Source of the DNA: an uncultured Gemmatimonadota bacterium
GTDB taxonomy: Bacteria; Gemmatimonadota; Gemmatimonadetes; Gemmatimonadales; Gemmatimonadaceae
DNA: 64,000 bases
Assembly: GCA_902826615.1 (NCBI GenBank)
Contig: CADEFN010000003.1
Span: 248,001 to 312,000, forward strand
Direction of reading: 5' to 3'
The notes under the pieces are model-generated. The model did not search any database. It had not been told where the DNA came from and was given only the letters and a program-made list of their open reading frames with translations. Of the stretch, positions 37,036-46,042 are shown one piece after another; the first letter of the stretch is position 1, and every line of letters starts with the position of its first letter. The position numbers and the translations under genes are program-made.

Positions 37036-37878
37036 GAGGCAGCGTGGTAGTCAGACGAGGCGACGGTGCAACCGTCTGAGGCAAGTGGAAAGTCAGACGA
37101 GGCAGGTGCGCAACCGGCAGAGGCAATGGGAAAGTCAGACGAGGCGAGTGCACAACCGGCAGAGGCAATGGGAAAGTCAGCCGAGGCAGGTGTGCAACCG
37201 GCAGAGGCAGTGGGAAAGTCAGCCGAGGCAAGTGCGCAACCGGCAGAGGCAATGGGAAAGTCAGCCGAGGCAGGTGCGCAACCGGCAGAGGCAATGGGAA
37301 AGTCGGACGAGGCGCCGGTGCAACCAGCAGAGGCACGTGGACAGTCAGCGGAGGCAGTTGTGCAACCGGCAGAGGCAGTGTGCAAGTCGGACGAGGCGAC
37401 GGTGCAACCGACTGAGGCAATGGGAAAGTCAGACGAGGCAGGTGTGCAACCGGCAGAGGCAGTGTGCAAGTCGGACGAGGCGACGGTGCAACCGGTTGAG
37501 GCAATGGGAATACCGGACGAGGCAGTTGCGCAACCGTCTGAGGCGGTGTGCAAGTCGGACGAGGCAGGTGTGCAACCGGACGAGGCAGGTGTGCAGCCGG
37601 ACGAGGCAGGTGTGCAACCGGACGAGGCAATGGGAAAACCGGACGAGGCAGTTGCGCAACCGGCCGAGGCAGTGTGCAAGTCAGACGAGGCAGGTGTGCA
37701 ACCGGACGAGGCAATGGGAAAACCGGACGAGGCAGGTGTGCAACCGGCTGAGGCAATGGGAAAACCGGACGAGGCAGGTGTGCAACCGGCTGAGGCAAGT
37801 GGAAAGTCGGACGAGGCGACGGTGCAACCGGCTGAGGCAATGTGAAAGTCGGACGAGGCGACGGTGAACCGGCCGAGG
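37036..37878. repeat. Tandem array of about 40 heptad (21-bp) units in 42-bp pairs
   Basis: The array alternates two 21-bp half-units, one near GAGGCAATGGGAAAGTCAGAC and the other near GAGGCAGGTGTGCAACCGGCA, giving a 42-bp higher-order period. A few places break the alternation, for example three successive second-type units at 37561-37620. Because 21 is a multiple of three and the units have few stops, several frames on both strands are open for 260-430 codons; one reads EAMGKSDEAGAQPA on the plus strand. None has a convincing start with a ribosome site, so I do not call a gene. The units are too similar to be CRISPR spacers. Confidence 0.9.
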
Positions 37879-38200
37879 CAAGTGTGGGGCGCGTCCGGGC
37901 GTGTCCGGGGCCTGTCAGAAATTCTGTGTATGAGCCGGTGGGTAGTGTGCATAGAGTTGTGTACTTCATCCCCGAAGCGCCGGGGGTGAAGCGGCTGACA
38001 CGCTCGGATGAGGACCGGGTGATGCACCCCGCTTGAAAACGGAAGTCCCGGTGCGCGGCGAAGCGGAGAAACTCCGGATTCTCCAGGAGCCGCCCGGATC
38101 CCCCCCAGACCGTGCTCCCTGCGTTCCCTTAGGTCATCGATCCGAGCACGCTTGGTACCTCCATCGTATCGGAGGTGCGCCTTGAGGTCGGCGCCCGGCC
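37879..38200. other. Gap with no recognisable gene; possible IS end
   Basis: No gene is supported between the repeat array and the second DUF885 fragment. At 37906-37932 there is GGGGCCTGTCAGAAATTCTG, which resembles the terminal inverted repeats of IS256-type (Mutator-like) elements, but neither a matching second end nor a transposase is in view. The rest is GC-rich sequence with short inverted repeats. Confidence 0.35.
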
Positions 38201-38429
38201 GACAAGATGGGAATGGAGCCGACGAACGCGTTTCTGGAGGTGCAGCGGGATTCACAGAACGCGACGCCGCCGGGACGGGAGACTATTGGGGAATTGGCGA
38301 TTGCGGAACTACGGGAGGAGTACAAGCGGCGGATGGGGGCTCACTATTCGATGCGGCGTTTCCATGACGCGCTGTTGTCGTTTGGGGGTCTTCCGTTTTC
38401 GGCAGATTCGGCGGTTGATGTTGGAGTAA
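38201..38429 (+). repeat. Direct repeat copy 2: displaced, frameshifted DUF885 3' end
   Basis: The sequence matches 34980-35207 over its whole length. Most differences fall at third codon positions (for example GCCA/GCCG, GCAT/GCGT, GACACG/GACGCG), so this copy diverged as a working gene end before it was placed here. An added T near 38399 shifts the frame before the normal stop. It has no 5' part of the gene. It marks the right boundary of the rhuM-repeat segment, directly before hsdM. Confidence 0.88.
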
Positions 38430-38669
38430 GAGGGTGGCAGGTGCGCGCCGCACGGCCGTCGAAGCGACCTTGAATCTGACAGCCGGCCCCGGCTCACATT
38501 CTACCCGGAAGACTGAGGGACGGCGTGACCGCGACCTACTAGCGCAGATCCCAGTTGGTTGCCAAACTCCCCTGCGCACCCACTAGCCGGCTTCGTGCGC
38601 AAATACTCCCCGGCTATATCTTTCCCGTGATGCCCAAACGGGCACTTGCCTTCCCTAGAATCACCTGAC

Positions 38670-40970
38670 GTGGATCAAGCAACTCACAACAAGATCGTCA
38701 CCTTTATCTGGGGCATTGCGGACGACGTACTCCGCGACCTGTTCAAGCGCGGCAAGTACCCGGATGTCATCCTGCCGATGTGTGTCGTGCGGCGCATGGA
38801 CGCAGTGCTCGAGCCGACGAAGAAGAAGGTGCTTGAGACCAAGAAGATGCTCGACGAGGCGCGCATCACTGAGCAGCGCGCGGCGCTGTGCGACGCCGCG
38901 GGTCAGGCCTTCTATAACACGTCGAAGTTCACGCTACGCGACCTCAAGTCCCGAGGTAGCCAGCAGCAACTTCTGGCAGACTTCGAGGACTACCTCAACG
39001 GCTTCTCGCCCAACGTCCAGGACATTCTGGAGAATTTCAAGTTCCGCAACCAGCTCCAGACGCTGTCGAGGGCCGACGCCATCGGCACACTGATCAGCAA
39101 GTTCCTCGACCCATCGATCGATCTTTCCCCAGCGGGCATCGACAACCACGCAATGGGGACCGTCTTTGAGGAGCTGGTCCGCAAGTTTAACGAGGAAAAC
39201 AACGAGGAGGCGGGAGAGCACTGGACGCCGCGCGACGCGGTCCGTCTGATGGCAAACCTTGTTTTCCTGCCGATCGAGGACCAGATCAGATCCGGCACTT
39301 ACTTGCTCTACGACTGCGCCTGTGGCACCGGAGGCATGCTGACGGTGGCCGAGGACACACTAACTACCATCGGCGCCAAGCGCGGCCAGCAGGTCAGGTC
39401 CCTGCTCTATGGCCAGGAGATCAACCCCGAGACGTACGCCGTCTGCAAGGCCGACATGCTCCTCAAGGGCGAGGGCGAGAGCGCTGACCACATCGTGGGC
39501 GGCGCCGAGTGGTCAACGCTCTCCCACGACGCCTTCCCTGCGCAAGAATTCGACTTCATGCTCGCCAATCCGCCCTACGGGAAGAGCTGGAAGAAGGACC
39601 TCGAGGCGATGGGCGGCAAAGAGGGCATGCGCGATCCGCGCTTCAAGGTGATGCACGATGGCGAAGAGCTGTCGCTCGTTACCCGTTCGAGCGATGGTCA
39701 GATGCTTTTCCTCGCCAACATGGCCTCGAAAATGAACGGGAAGTCCGCCCTCGGCAGCCGCATCGCTGAAGTCCACAATGGCTCGTCGCTGTTCACTGGC
39801 GATGCCGGCCAAGGTGAGAGCAACATCCGCCGCTGGCTGATCGAGAACGACTGGCTTGAGGCAATCGTCGCGTTGCCGCTAAACCTCTTTTATAACACCG
39901 GCATCGCCACCTACGTATGGGTCCTGTCCAACAAGAAAGCCGCACATCGCAAAGGCCAGGTGCAGCTCATCGACGCCAGCCAATGGTTCAAGCCGCTGCG
40001 CAAGAACCTCGGCAAGAAGAACTGCGAACTCTCGACCGAGGACATAGACCGCATCACCCGCACCTTCCTCGACTTCAAGGAAACACCTGAGTCGAAGATC
40101 TTCCCCAACGCCGCCTTCGGCTACTGGAAGGTCACAGTCGAGCGCCCGCTGCGCCTTCACAGCCAGCTCACACTCAAGGCCATCGAGACCCTGCGCTTCG
40201 CCTCCGGCGATGAGGATATTCGCGCGGACCTTTATGGTGAGTTCGGCGACGACCTCTTCACCCGCTTCTCCAAAGTGGAGACCGCCCTGGAGGCGCGCTT
40301 GGCCGAGTGGGGCGACGACGCGGTCGAGGGAGACGACCAGGACGGTGACAGCGCCAAGAAGGGCCTGCCCGAGAAGAAGCGCAAGAAACTGCTGGACCCC
40401 AGGACCTGGGAGCGCGACGGCCGCCTGGTCGACGTCGCAACCAGGCTGCGTGCAGCGCTCGGCGATACGCTGTTCGAGGACCACAACTTGTTCCGCGAAC
40501 ACGTCGACGGTGCGCTCAAGAAGATCGGCATCAAGCTCGCCGCCGCCGACCTCAAGGTGATCCTCAAGGCCGTGAGCTGGCGCGTTGACACGGCGCCGCC
40601 CGTCATTGCCAAGGTGCACAAGCCAAGCAAGGCGGTGCCCGACCCACTGCGCGGCCTGTTCGAGGCGACCGCAAACGGTAAGCCCGTCCTCGTTGAGTAC
40701 GAGCCCGACACGGACCTGCGCGACACCGAGCAGGTGCCGCTGCTCGAGGAAGGCGGCATCGAAGCCTTCATCCGCCGCGAGGTGCTGCCCTACACGCCGG
40801 ATGCGTGGATCAAGGAAGACGCCACCAGGATCGGCTACGAGATCAGCTTCACGCGGCACTTCTACAAGCCGCAACCACTGCGCACGCTCGAGGAGATTAG
40901 TGCCGATATCCTCGCCATTGAGAAAGAAGCCGAGGGCTTGCTCGACGGACTGCTGAAGGGAGGACGCTAG
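38670..40970 (+). CDS. hsdM: Type I restriction-modification system methyltransferase subunit
   Basis: The 766-residue HsdM methylates adenine-N6 in the recognition sequence set by HsdS. It starts at GTG 38670 with the canonical [22 protein letters not shown]. An HsdM N-terminal helical domain is followed by the SAM-binding motif I CGTGG at about residues 218-222 and the catalytic NPPY at 300-303. A C-terminal extension of 200 residues, common in this subgroup, has RRGYEISF-type and [11 protein letters not shown] segments. It is followed after two bases by the DUF262 gene in the same operon. The protein appears intact. Confidence 0.95.
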   Translation: MDQATHNKIVTFIWGIADDVLRDLFKRGKYPDVILPMCVVRRMDAVLEPTKKKVLETKKMLDEARITEQRAALCDAAGQAFYNTSKFTLRDLKSRGSQQQLLADFEDYLNGFSPNVQDILENFKFRNQLQTLSRADAIGTLISKFLDPSIDLSPAGIDNHAMGTVFEELVRKFNEENNEEAGEHWTPRDAVRLMANLVFLPIEDQIRSGTYLLYDCACGTGGMLTVAEDTLTTIGAKRGQQVRSLLYGQEINPETYAVCKADMLLKGEGESADHIVGGAEWSTLSHDAFPAQEFDFMLANPPYGKSWKKDLEAMGGKEGMRDPRFKVMHDGEELSLVTRSSDGQMLFLANMASKMNGKSALGSRIAEVHNGSSLFTGDAGQGESNIRRWLIENDWLEAIVALPLNLFYNTGIATYVWVLSNKKAAHRKGQVQLIDASQWFKPLRKNLGKKNCELSTEDIDRITRTFLDFKETPESKIFPNAAFGYWKVTVERPLRLHSQLTLKAIETLRFASGDEDIRADLYGEFGDDLFTRFSKVETALEARLAEWGDDAVEGDDQDGDSAKKGLPEKKRKKLLDPRTWERDGRLVDVATRLRAALGDTLFEDHNLFREHVDGALKKIGIKLAAADLKVILKAVSWRVDTAPPVIAKVHKPSKAVPDPLRGLFEATANGKPVLVEYEPDTDLRDTEQVPLLEEGGIEAFIRREVLPYTPDAWIKEDATRIGYEISFTRHFYKPQPLRTLEEISADILAIEKEAEGLLDGLLKGGR

Positions 40971-40972
40971 CC

Positions 40973-42772
40973 ATGTCCACACAGCGCTACTCGGTCTCGC
41001 CGCACCCAATCGAGACCCTTCTCACCTGGGTCAAGTCCGGCGAAATCGCGATCCCGGAGATCCAGCGACCGTTTGTGTGGGAGGCAACCAAGGTTCGCAA
41101 TCTCCTCGACTCGCTCTATCAGGGGTATCCGGTCGGATACCTCATCGCGTGGCGCAATCCCACCGTGCGGCTCAAGGACGGGACTCCCTCGGCCGGCAAG
41201 CGCATCCTGATCGATGGCCAGCAACGGGTGACTGCCCTGATGGCGGCTCTGCTCGGCCGCGAGGTGCTCACCGAGGACTATGAGACCGTTCGCATCCGAA
41301 TCGCATTCCACCCGATCGAGGAGAAGTTCGAGGTCGCGAACCCCGCCATCCGGAAGGACAAGTCCTGGATCGAAGATGTGTCGACCATCTTCGCGCCCGA
41401 AGCCAAGATGCTGCAGGTGACGCGCGCCTACACCAAGGCGAACCCGGGCGTCGATGAGGATGCTGTCTTCACCACGCTGGAGAGGCTCCGCAAGATCATC
41501 AACAACCACGTCGGCATCATCGAACTGGCCGAAGACCTCGACATCGAGACTGTCACCGAGATTTTCATCCGTGTGAACTCAGCGGGTGCGCGCCTCGACC
41601 AAGCGGACTTCGCCATGTCCAAGATTGCGGCGAACCAGGCGTATGAAGGGAACCTCCTGCGCAAGGCCATCGACTACTTCTGCCATTGTGCAAAGTCACC
41701 TGACCATGTCGCTCGCATAGCCAAGGGCGACAAAGCCTTCGCTGCATCGGAGTTCTTTCCGGCGATGAAGTGGCTCAAGGATGTCACTGACGACATCTAC
41801 GATCCCAGCTACACGGACATGCTGCGCGTTGCGTTCGCCAGCGAGTTCCGTCGCGGCAAGTTGCAGGACCTGGTTGCCCTGCTCTCAGGTCGCAACTTCG
41901 AGACCAAGCAGTACGAAGAGGCCATCGCCGAGGCCTCGTTCGGACGGTTGAAGAAGGGCGTGCTCGCTTTTATCAACAAGACACACTTCGACCGTTTCAC
42001 GATGATTGTGCGCTCGGCAGGGTTCGTAACCGCTGACCTGATCGGTGCGCAGAACAACCTCAACTTCGCCTACATCATCTACCTGCGCGGCCGCGATCAG
42101 GGCATGCGCGCGGCAGACCTCGAGCAACTCGTTCGCCGATGGTACGCCTTTGCGCAGCTCACTCGACGGTATTCCAAGGGCAACCCAGAGACCGACATCG
42201 ACTACGATGTTCGCCAGATCGATACCCAGGGACTTCAGAAGTTCTGCGATGCGAGTATTGCTGCGCAGTTCAACCCGAACTTCTGGGAGAACCTGCTGCC
42301 GCTCGAGCTGGACACGGCGTCGTCGAACAGTGCCTTCTTCCTCGCTTACCAGGCGGCACAGGTGAAAGCCGGCGACAAGGGCTTTCTCTCACGAGATATC
42401 ACGGTGAACGACCTGCTACTCAACCGCAGCGACGTCCATCACGTCTATCCCAAGAAGCACCTCAAGTCGCAGGGTCGGAGCCGCGGCGAGTACAACCAGA
42501 TCGCCAACTTCGTTCTTGCCCAGAGCGAGATCAACATCGGTATCGGCGACAAGCCGCCGGAGAAGTACTTCGGCGAATTGGTGTCACAGTGCGACAGTGG
42601 CAAGAAGAAACACGGTGGCATCACCAGTCTGTCGGAGTTGAAGGCGAACCTTCGCGCCCATTGCCTTCCACTGTCATTGCTCGACGGCGAAGTGCCCGAC
42701 TACCACGACTTCCTTGCGGAGCGGCGCACGCTCATGGCGAAGAAGATCCGTGACTGGTTCGAGGTGCTGTGA
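40973..42772 (+). CDS. GmrSD-like DUF262 / HNH endonuclease
   Basis: The 599-residue protein joins an N-terminal DUF262 (ParB/GmrS-like nucleotidase) domain, with [21 protein letters not shown] and IDGQQR at residues 80-85, to a C-terminal HNH-type domain ([15 protein letters not shown] at about 487, [14 protein letters not shown]). This is the domain order of GmrSD, a type IV enzyme cutting modified DNA. It lies between hsdM and hsdS with two-base and one-base junctions, so it is co-expressed with the type I system. It may broaden the defence to phages with modified bases; this is inferred from the family. Confidence 0.87.
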   Translation: MSTQRYSVSPHPIETLLTWVKSGEIAIPEIQRPFVWEATKVRNLLDSLYQGYPVGYLIAWRNPTVRLKDGTPSAGKRILIDGQQRVTALMAALLGREVLTEDYETVRIRIAFHPIEEKFEVANPAIRKDKSWIEDVSTIFAPEAKMLQVTRAYTKANPGVDEDAVFTTLERLRKIINNHVGIIELAEDLDIETVTEIFIRVNSAGARLDQADFAMSKIAANQAYEGNLLRKAIDYFCHCAKSPDHVARIAKGDKAFAASEFFPAMKWLKDVTDDIYDPSYTDMLRVAFASEFRRGKLQDLVALLSGRNFETKQYEEAIAEASFGRLKKGVLAFINKTHFDRFTMIVRSAGFVTADLIGAQNNLNFAYIIYLRGRDQGMRAADLEQLVRRWYAFAQLTRRYSKGNPETDIDYDVRQIDTQGLQKFCDASIAAQFNPNFWENLLPLELDTASSNSAFFLAYQAAQVKAGDKGFLSRDITVNDLLLNRSDVHHVYPKKHLKSQGRSRGEYNQIANFVLAQSEINIGIGDKPPEKYFGELVSQCDSGKKKHGGITSLSELKANLRAHCLPLSLLDGEVPDYHDFLAERRTLMAKKIRDWFEVL

Positions 42773-44187
42773 TGATCGCCGACCTCAATCCGTACCCGGC
42801 ATATCGGCCGGCTGAAGGTGGATGGCTCGGTGAGGTTCCATCTCATTGGACGATCCGGCGCATGAAGTACGTCGTGCGGGAGGTCGATGCACGTTCGGTA
42901 ACTGGCAAGGAGCAACTGCTCCGCATCTCGCAATACACCGGTGTCACGCAACGGCGCCGGGCTGACGGTCTTGAGGAACCCGACACACGCGCCGAATCAT
43001 TGGTGGGCTACAAGCGCGTTGAACCGAAAGATCTGGTCATCAACATCATGCTCGCGTGGAACGGAAGCATGGGTGTTTCGCCGTATGGGGGCATTGCAAG
43101 CCCGGCGTATTGCGTCTACCGCTTCGGCCGCAATTTGCGCCCGTGGTACTTCCACGACTTGCTGCGCTCGCCTGTGTACAAGGCACGCATCAGGGCCGCT
43201 TCGACGGGGGTCGTTGAGAGCCGCCTCCGTCTATACTCCGACGACCTCGGGCGCATCGAGGCAATGGTTCCGCCGCCCGACGAGCAGGATGCGATCGTGC
43301 GGTTTCTGGACTGGGCGAACGGGCGGCTGGAGCGGGCGATCCGCGCGAAGCGGAAGGTGATCGCGCTGCTCCACGAACAGAAGCAGGCCATCATCCACCG
43401 CGCCGTCACCCGCGGCCTCGACCCCTCCGTCCCACTCAAACCCTCCGGCATCCCCTGGCTCGGCGACATTCCGCAGCATTGGGAGGTCGTGCCACTTAAG
43501 TACCTCTGTCGCCGTATTCAGAATGGTGCGACTCCGTCAACGGCCGAGCAGAGCTACTACACCGGTGGCACGGTGCCGTGGTTCGGTCCGTCGAGCATCG
43601 GTACGTCGAGCCAGCTTGGTGCGCCTGTGCGTCACTTAACGAGAGCCGCATTCGACGATGGCAAGGCGCGGCTGATATGTGGTCCGGCCCTCCTGGTAGT
43701 CGTGATTGGGGCAACCGCCGGAAAGATGGGCCTGCTTCTGGGGGAAGGCGCGACGAACCAACAGATCACCGCGTTCGAGTTGCTGCGGGGTGCGATCGCG
43801 CCCGAGTTTGTGGTTCAACAGCTGCGCAGCTCAGAGCCTTGGCTGAAGTCGACCGCCTCTACGGCAACGATTCCGATACTCGATGCCGGCATCGTCAACC
43901 GACTGCCGATCGCGGTGCCACTGGTATCCGAGCAAGAGCGTGTTCTTTCGGCGTTATCGATCGAAACGCTGCCGCTCGCGACAGCGACCGCGCGTCTCGA
44001 ACGCGAAATCGAACTCCTCCGCGAGTACCGCACCCGCCTCGTCGCCGATGTGGTGACCGGCAAGCTCGATGTACGCGAGGCGGCGGCGCGGCTGCCCGAC
44101 GAAGCGCCGCTCGACGTCACTGATGACGTAGCCGCCTTGGACGACGAGATCGCCGACACCGCCGATGAGGAGGCAGGGGTCGAGTGA
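42772..44187 (+). CDS. hsdS: Type I restriction-modification specificity subunit
   Basis: The 471-residue HsdS has two target-recognition domains, each starting with the typical block: WLGEVPSHWTIRRMKYV near residue 20 and WLGDIPQHWEVVPLKYL near residue 230. Each is followed by a conserved helix (FLDWANGRLERAIRAKRKVIALLHEQKQ, and LEREIELLREYRTRLVADVVTGKLDVRE). The C-terminal tail is acidic. ATG 42772 overlaps the stop of the DUF262 gene by one base. Two TRDs predict a bipartite recognition sequence, which cannot be read from the protein. It overlaps the next gene by four bases. Confidence 0.94.
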   Translation: MIADLNPYPAYRPAEGGWLGEVPSHWTIRRMKYVVREVDARSVTGKEQLLRISQYTGVTQRRRADGLEEPDTRAESLVGYKRVEPKDLVINIMLAWNGSMGVSPYGGIASPAYCVYRFGRNLRPWYFHDLLRSPVYKARIRAASTGVVESRLRLYSDDLGRIEAMVPPPDEQDAIVRFLDWANGRLERAIRAKRKVIALLHEQKQAIIHRAVTRGLDPSVPLKPSGIPWLGDIPQHWEVVPLKYLCRRIQNGATPSTAEQSYYTGGTVPWFGPSSIGTSSQLGAPVRHLTRAAFDDGKARLICGPALLVVVIGATAGKMGLLLGEGATNQQITAFELLRGAIAPEFVVQQLRSSEPWLKSTASTATIPILDAGIVNRLPIAVPLVSEQERVLSALSIETLPLATATARLEREIELLREYRTRLVADVVTGKLDVREAAARLPDEAPLDVTDDVAALDDEIADTADEEAGVE

Positions 44188-45863
44188 ACGACCGAGACCT
44201 CGTGGCACTGGTCGACCGACTTCGCGCACTCCCCGCCGAAAGCGAGTGGCTGGAGTTCAAGCGCAACTACGCTGAGCCGCAAGACATCGGCGAGTACCTG
44301 TCGGCGCTCTCAAACGAGGCGTGCCTGCGCAGCCAGCCCCGGGGTTACCTCGTCTACGGGGTCGACGATGACACACACGAGGTCGTCGGTACACAGTTCG
44401 ATCCCTATTCCGCCACGGCCAAGGGGAACCAGGACCTGCTAGCCTGGCTCGGTGCCTACCTGCAACCCAACCCCGGCGTCGATGTCCATATCGTAGACCA
44501 CCCCGCCGGACGCGTGGTGATGCTCGCGGTAGGGCCGTCGCGGAATCGGCCGACCGCTTTCATGGGCAAGGCATTTTGCCGAACGGGCAACAGCAAGACC
44601 GCGATTACTAACCATCCGGAGAAGGAACGCGCCCTGTGGACTCGCGGCGACGACTGGTCCGCTGAACTCTGCCCGCGAGCGACCCTCGCCGACCTTGATC
44701 CAGAAGCGATCGCCAAGGCGCGTGAGCAATTCCTGATCAAACACCCGGCACAGGCCAGCGATCTGGCAGGCTGGGACGACCTCACCTTCCTCAACAAGGC
44801 TCGGCTGCTCCGGAGCGGTGAGGTTACAAACACCGCGCTGCTGCTCCTCGGTCGCAGCGAGGCGGCGACGCTGCTCACTCCTGCCGTGGCAAAGATCTCG
44901 TGGATTCTGAAAGATGCAGAGAACGGTGAATTGGACTACGAGCACCTCGGCCCACCATTCCTGCTCGCCGGCGACCGACTGCTGCGGAGGCTGCGCAACC
45001 TGACCGTGCGAGCGCTGCCGAGCGGGACCCTCTTCCCGCAGGAGCTGACGCAATACGACCCCTGGGTGCTCCGCGAGGCGATCCACAACTGCATTGCGCA
45101 CCAGGACTACCGCCGCCACGCGCGCGTCGCGGTGGTCGAATTCCCTGATCGTGTGCTTGTCACCAACGCAGGCGCCTTTTTGCCGGGCAGCGTCAACACG
45201 GTGATCGAGCAGGACGCGCCGCAATTGCTCTACCGCAACCCCTTTTTGGCCGATGCCATGGTCGAGTTGAACATGATCGACACGCAGGGTGGTGGTATCA
45301 AGCGCATGTTCGAAACACAACGCCGGCGGTCGTTCCCACTGCCTGATTACGACCTCGAGACCGTAGGCCAGGTCAGCGTGAGTATATCGGGGCGCATCCT
45401 CGACGAGCGGTACACCAGACTGCTGATGGAACAACCCGGGCTAACGCTGCCTCAGGTGATGCTGCTCGATCGGGTGCAGAAGGGGCGACCCATCGAGCGC
45501 GATGAGCACAAGCGGCTGAAGGCGGCAGGCCTGGTCGAAGGCCGGTATCCGAACGTTATCGTATCGGGGACCCTGGCCAGGGCGACCGGAGATGTGGCCC
45601 GGCACATCCGGGATCGCGGCCTCGACAAACGCTACTATCTGGACTTGATCCTCGCGCTTTTGAATGAACATGGACCGGTGGGGCGACGGGAGGTCGATGA
45701 GCTCCTCCTTCCGAAGCTGCCAGATCGCCTGTCACCGACGCAGAAGCGTCGCAGGGTGCACAATTTGCTTCAGGAATTGCGGCGGAGCGGTCAGGTCGCG
45801 AACCTGGGTAGCCGAACTGAGCCCAAGTGGGTCAGAGCGGACCCCGCATCAAGTAAAGCCTAA
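44184..45863 (+). CDS. AlbA_2 domain ATP-binding protein (Schlafen/RecG-like)
   Basis: The 559-residue protein begins with an AlbA_2 (Schlafen-like) putative nucleic-acid-binding domain: ESEWLEFKRNYAEPQDIGEYLSALSNEA and GYLVYGVDDDTHEVVGT. A GHKL ATPase-like part follows, with LREAIHNCIAHQDYRRHARV. The C-terminal third is winged-helix-like (GPVGRREVDELLLPKLPD). Proteins of this type occur inside type I restriction operons and may regulate or add an abortive function. The GTG start overlaps hsdS by four bases. It separates hsdS from hsdR, which has its own upstream region. Confidence 0.85.
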   Translation: MNDRDLVALVDRLRALPAESEWLEFKRNYAEPQDIGEYLSALSNEACLRSQPRGYLVYGVDDDTHEVVGTQFDPYSATAKGNQDLLAWLGAYLQPNPGVDVHIVDHPAGRVVMLAVGPSRNRPTAFMGKAFCRTGNSKTAITNHPEKERALWTRGDDWSAELCPRATLADLDPEAIAKAREQFLIKHPAQASDLAGWDDLTFLNKARLLRSGEVTNTALLLLGRSEAATLLTPAVAKISWILKDAENGELDYEHLGPPFLLAGDRLLRRLRNLTVRALPSGTLFPQELTQYDPWVLREAIHNCIAHQDYRRHARVAVVEFPDRVLVTNAGAFLPGSVNTVIEQDAPQLLYRNPFLADAMVELNMIDTQGGGIKRMFETQRRRSFPLPDYDLETVGQVSVSISGRILDERYTRLLMEQPGLTLPQVMLLDRVQKGRPIERDEHKRLKAAGLVEGRYPNVIVSGTLARATGDVARHIRDRGLDKRYYLDLILALLNEHGPVGRREVDELLLPKLPDRLSPTQKRRRVHNLLQELRRSGQVANLGSRTEPKWVRADPASSKA

Positions 45864-45930
45864 CCTTGGGCCGAGCCGATCGGGCGTGGCGACTCAATCC
45901 GGGTAAGTGTTGACATACCAATGAGTTGAC

Positions 45931-45995
45931 CCTTTGCTAACAGGCCGCGCCAGTTGGACCATTTAGCAATGATTTTAGCAAAGGAATTAGCAAAG
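45931..45995. promoter_or_regulatory. TTAGCAA repeats upstream of hsdR
   Basis: Three direct copies of TTAGCAA start at 45963, 45975 and 45987, exactly 12 bases apart. An inverted copy TTGCTAA lies at 45934-45940, so that CCTTTGCTAA (45931-45940) pairs with TTAGCAAAGG (45975-45984). Together with TTGACA at 45910 as a possible -35 element, this looks like an operator array controlling hsdR separately from hsdM. Regulator unknown. Confidence 0.5.
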
Positions 45996-46042
45996 CCAGG
46001 CCAAACCGCCTGTCACGTTACTGGCGTCAGGAGCCTCAATCT

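Noticed and set aside
37036-37878. CRISPR array
   Set aside because: The period is regular, but all units are related to each other and there are no unique spacers. No cas genes are nearby.
36963-38255. A 430-codon reverse-strand gene across the repeat array
   Set aside because: Several frames on both strands are equally open because the unit is a multiple of three. The frame has no convincing start and its ends run into the second DUF885 fragment.
45858-45925. attC-like GCCTAAC after the AlbA_2 gene
   Set aside because: No matching R' box or pairing arms are found within 150 bases. It is probably a chance occurrence of the motif.
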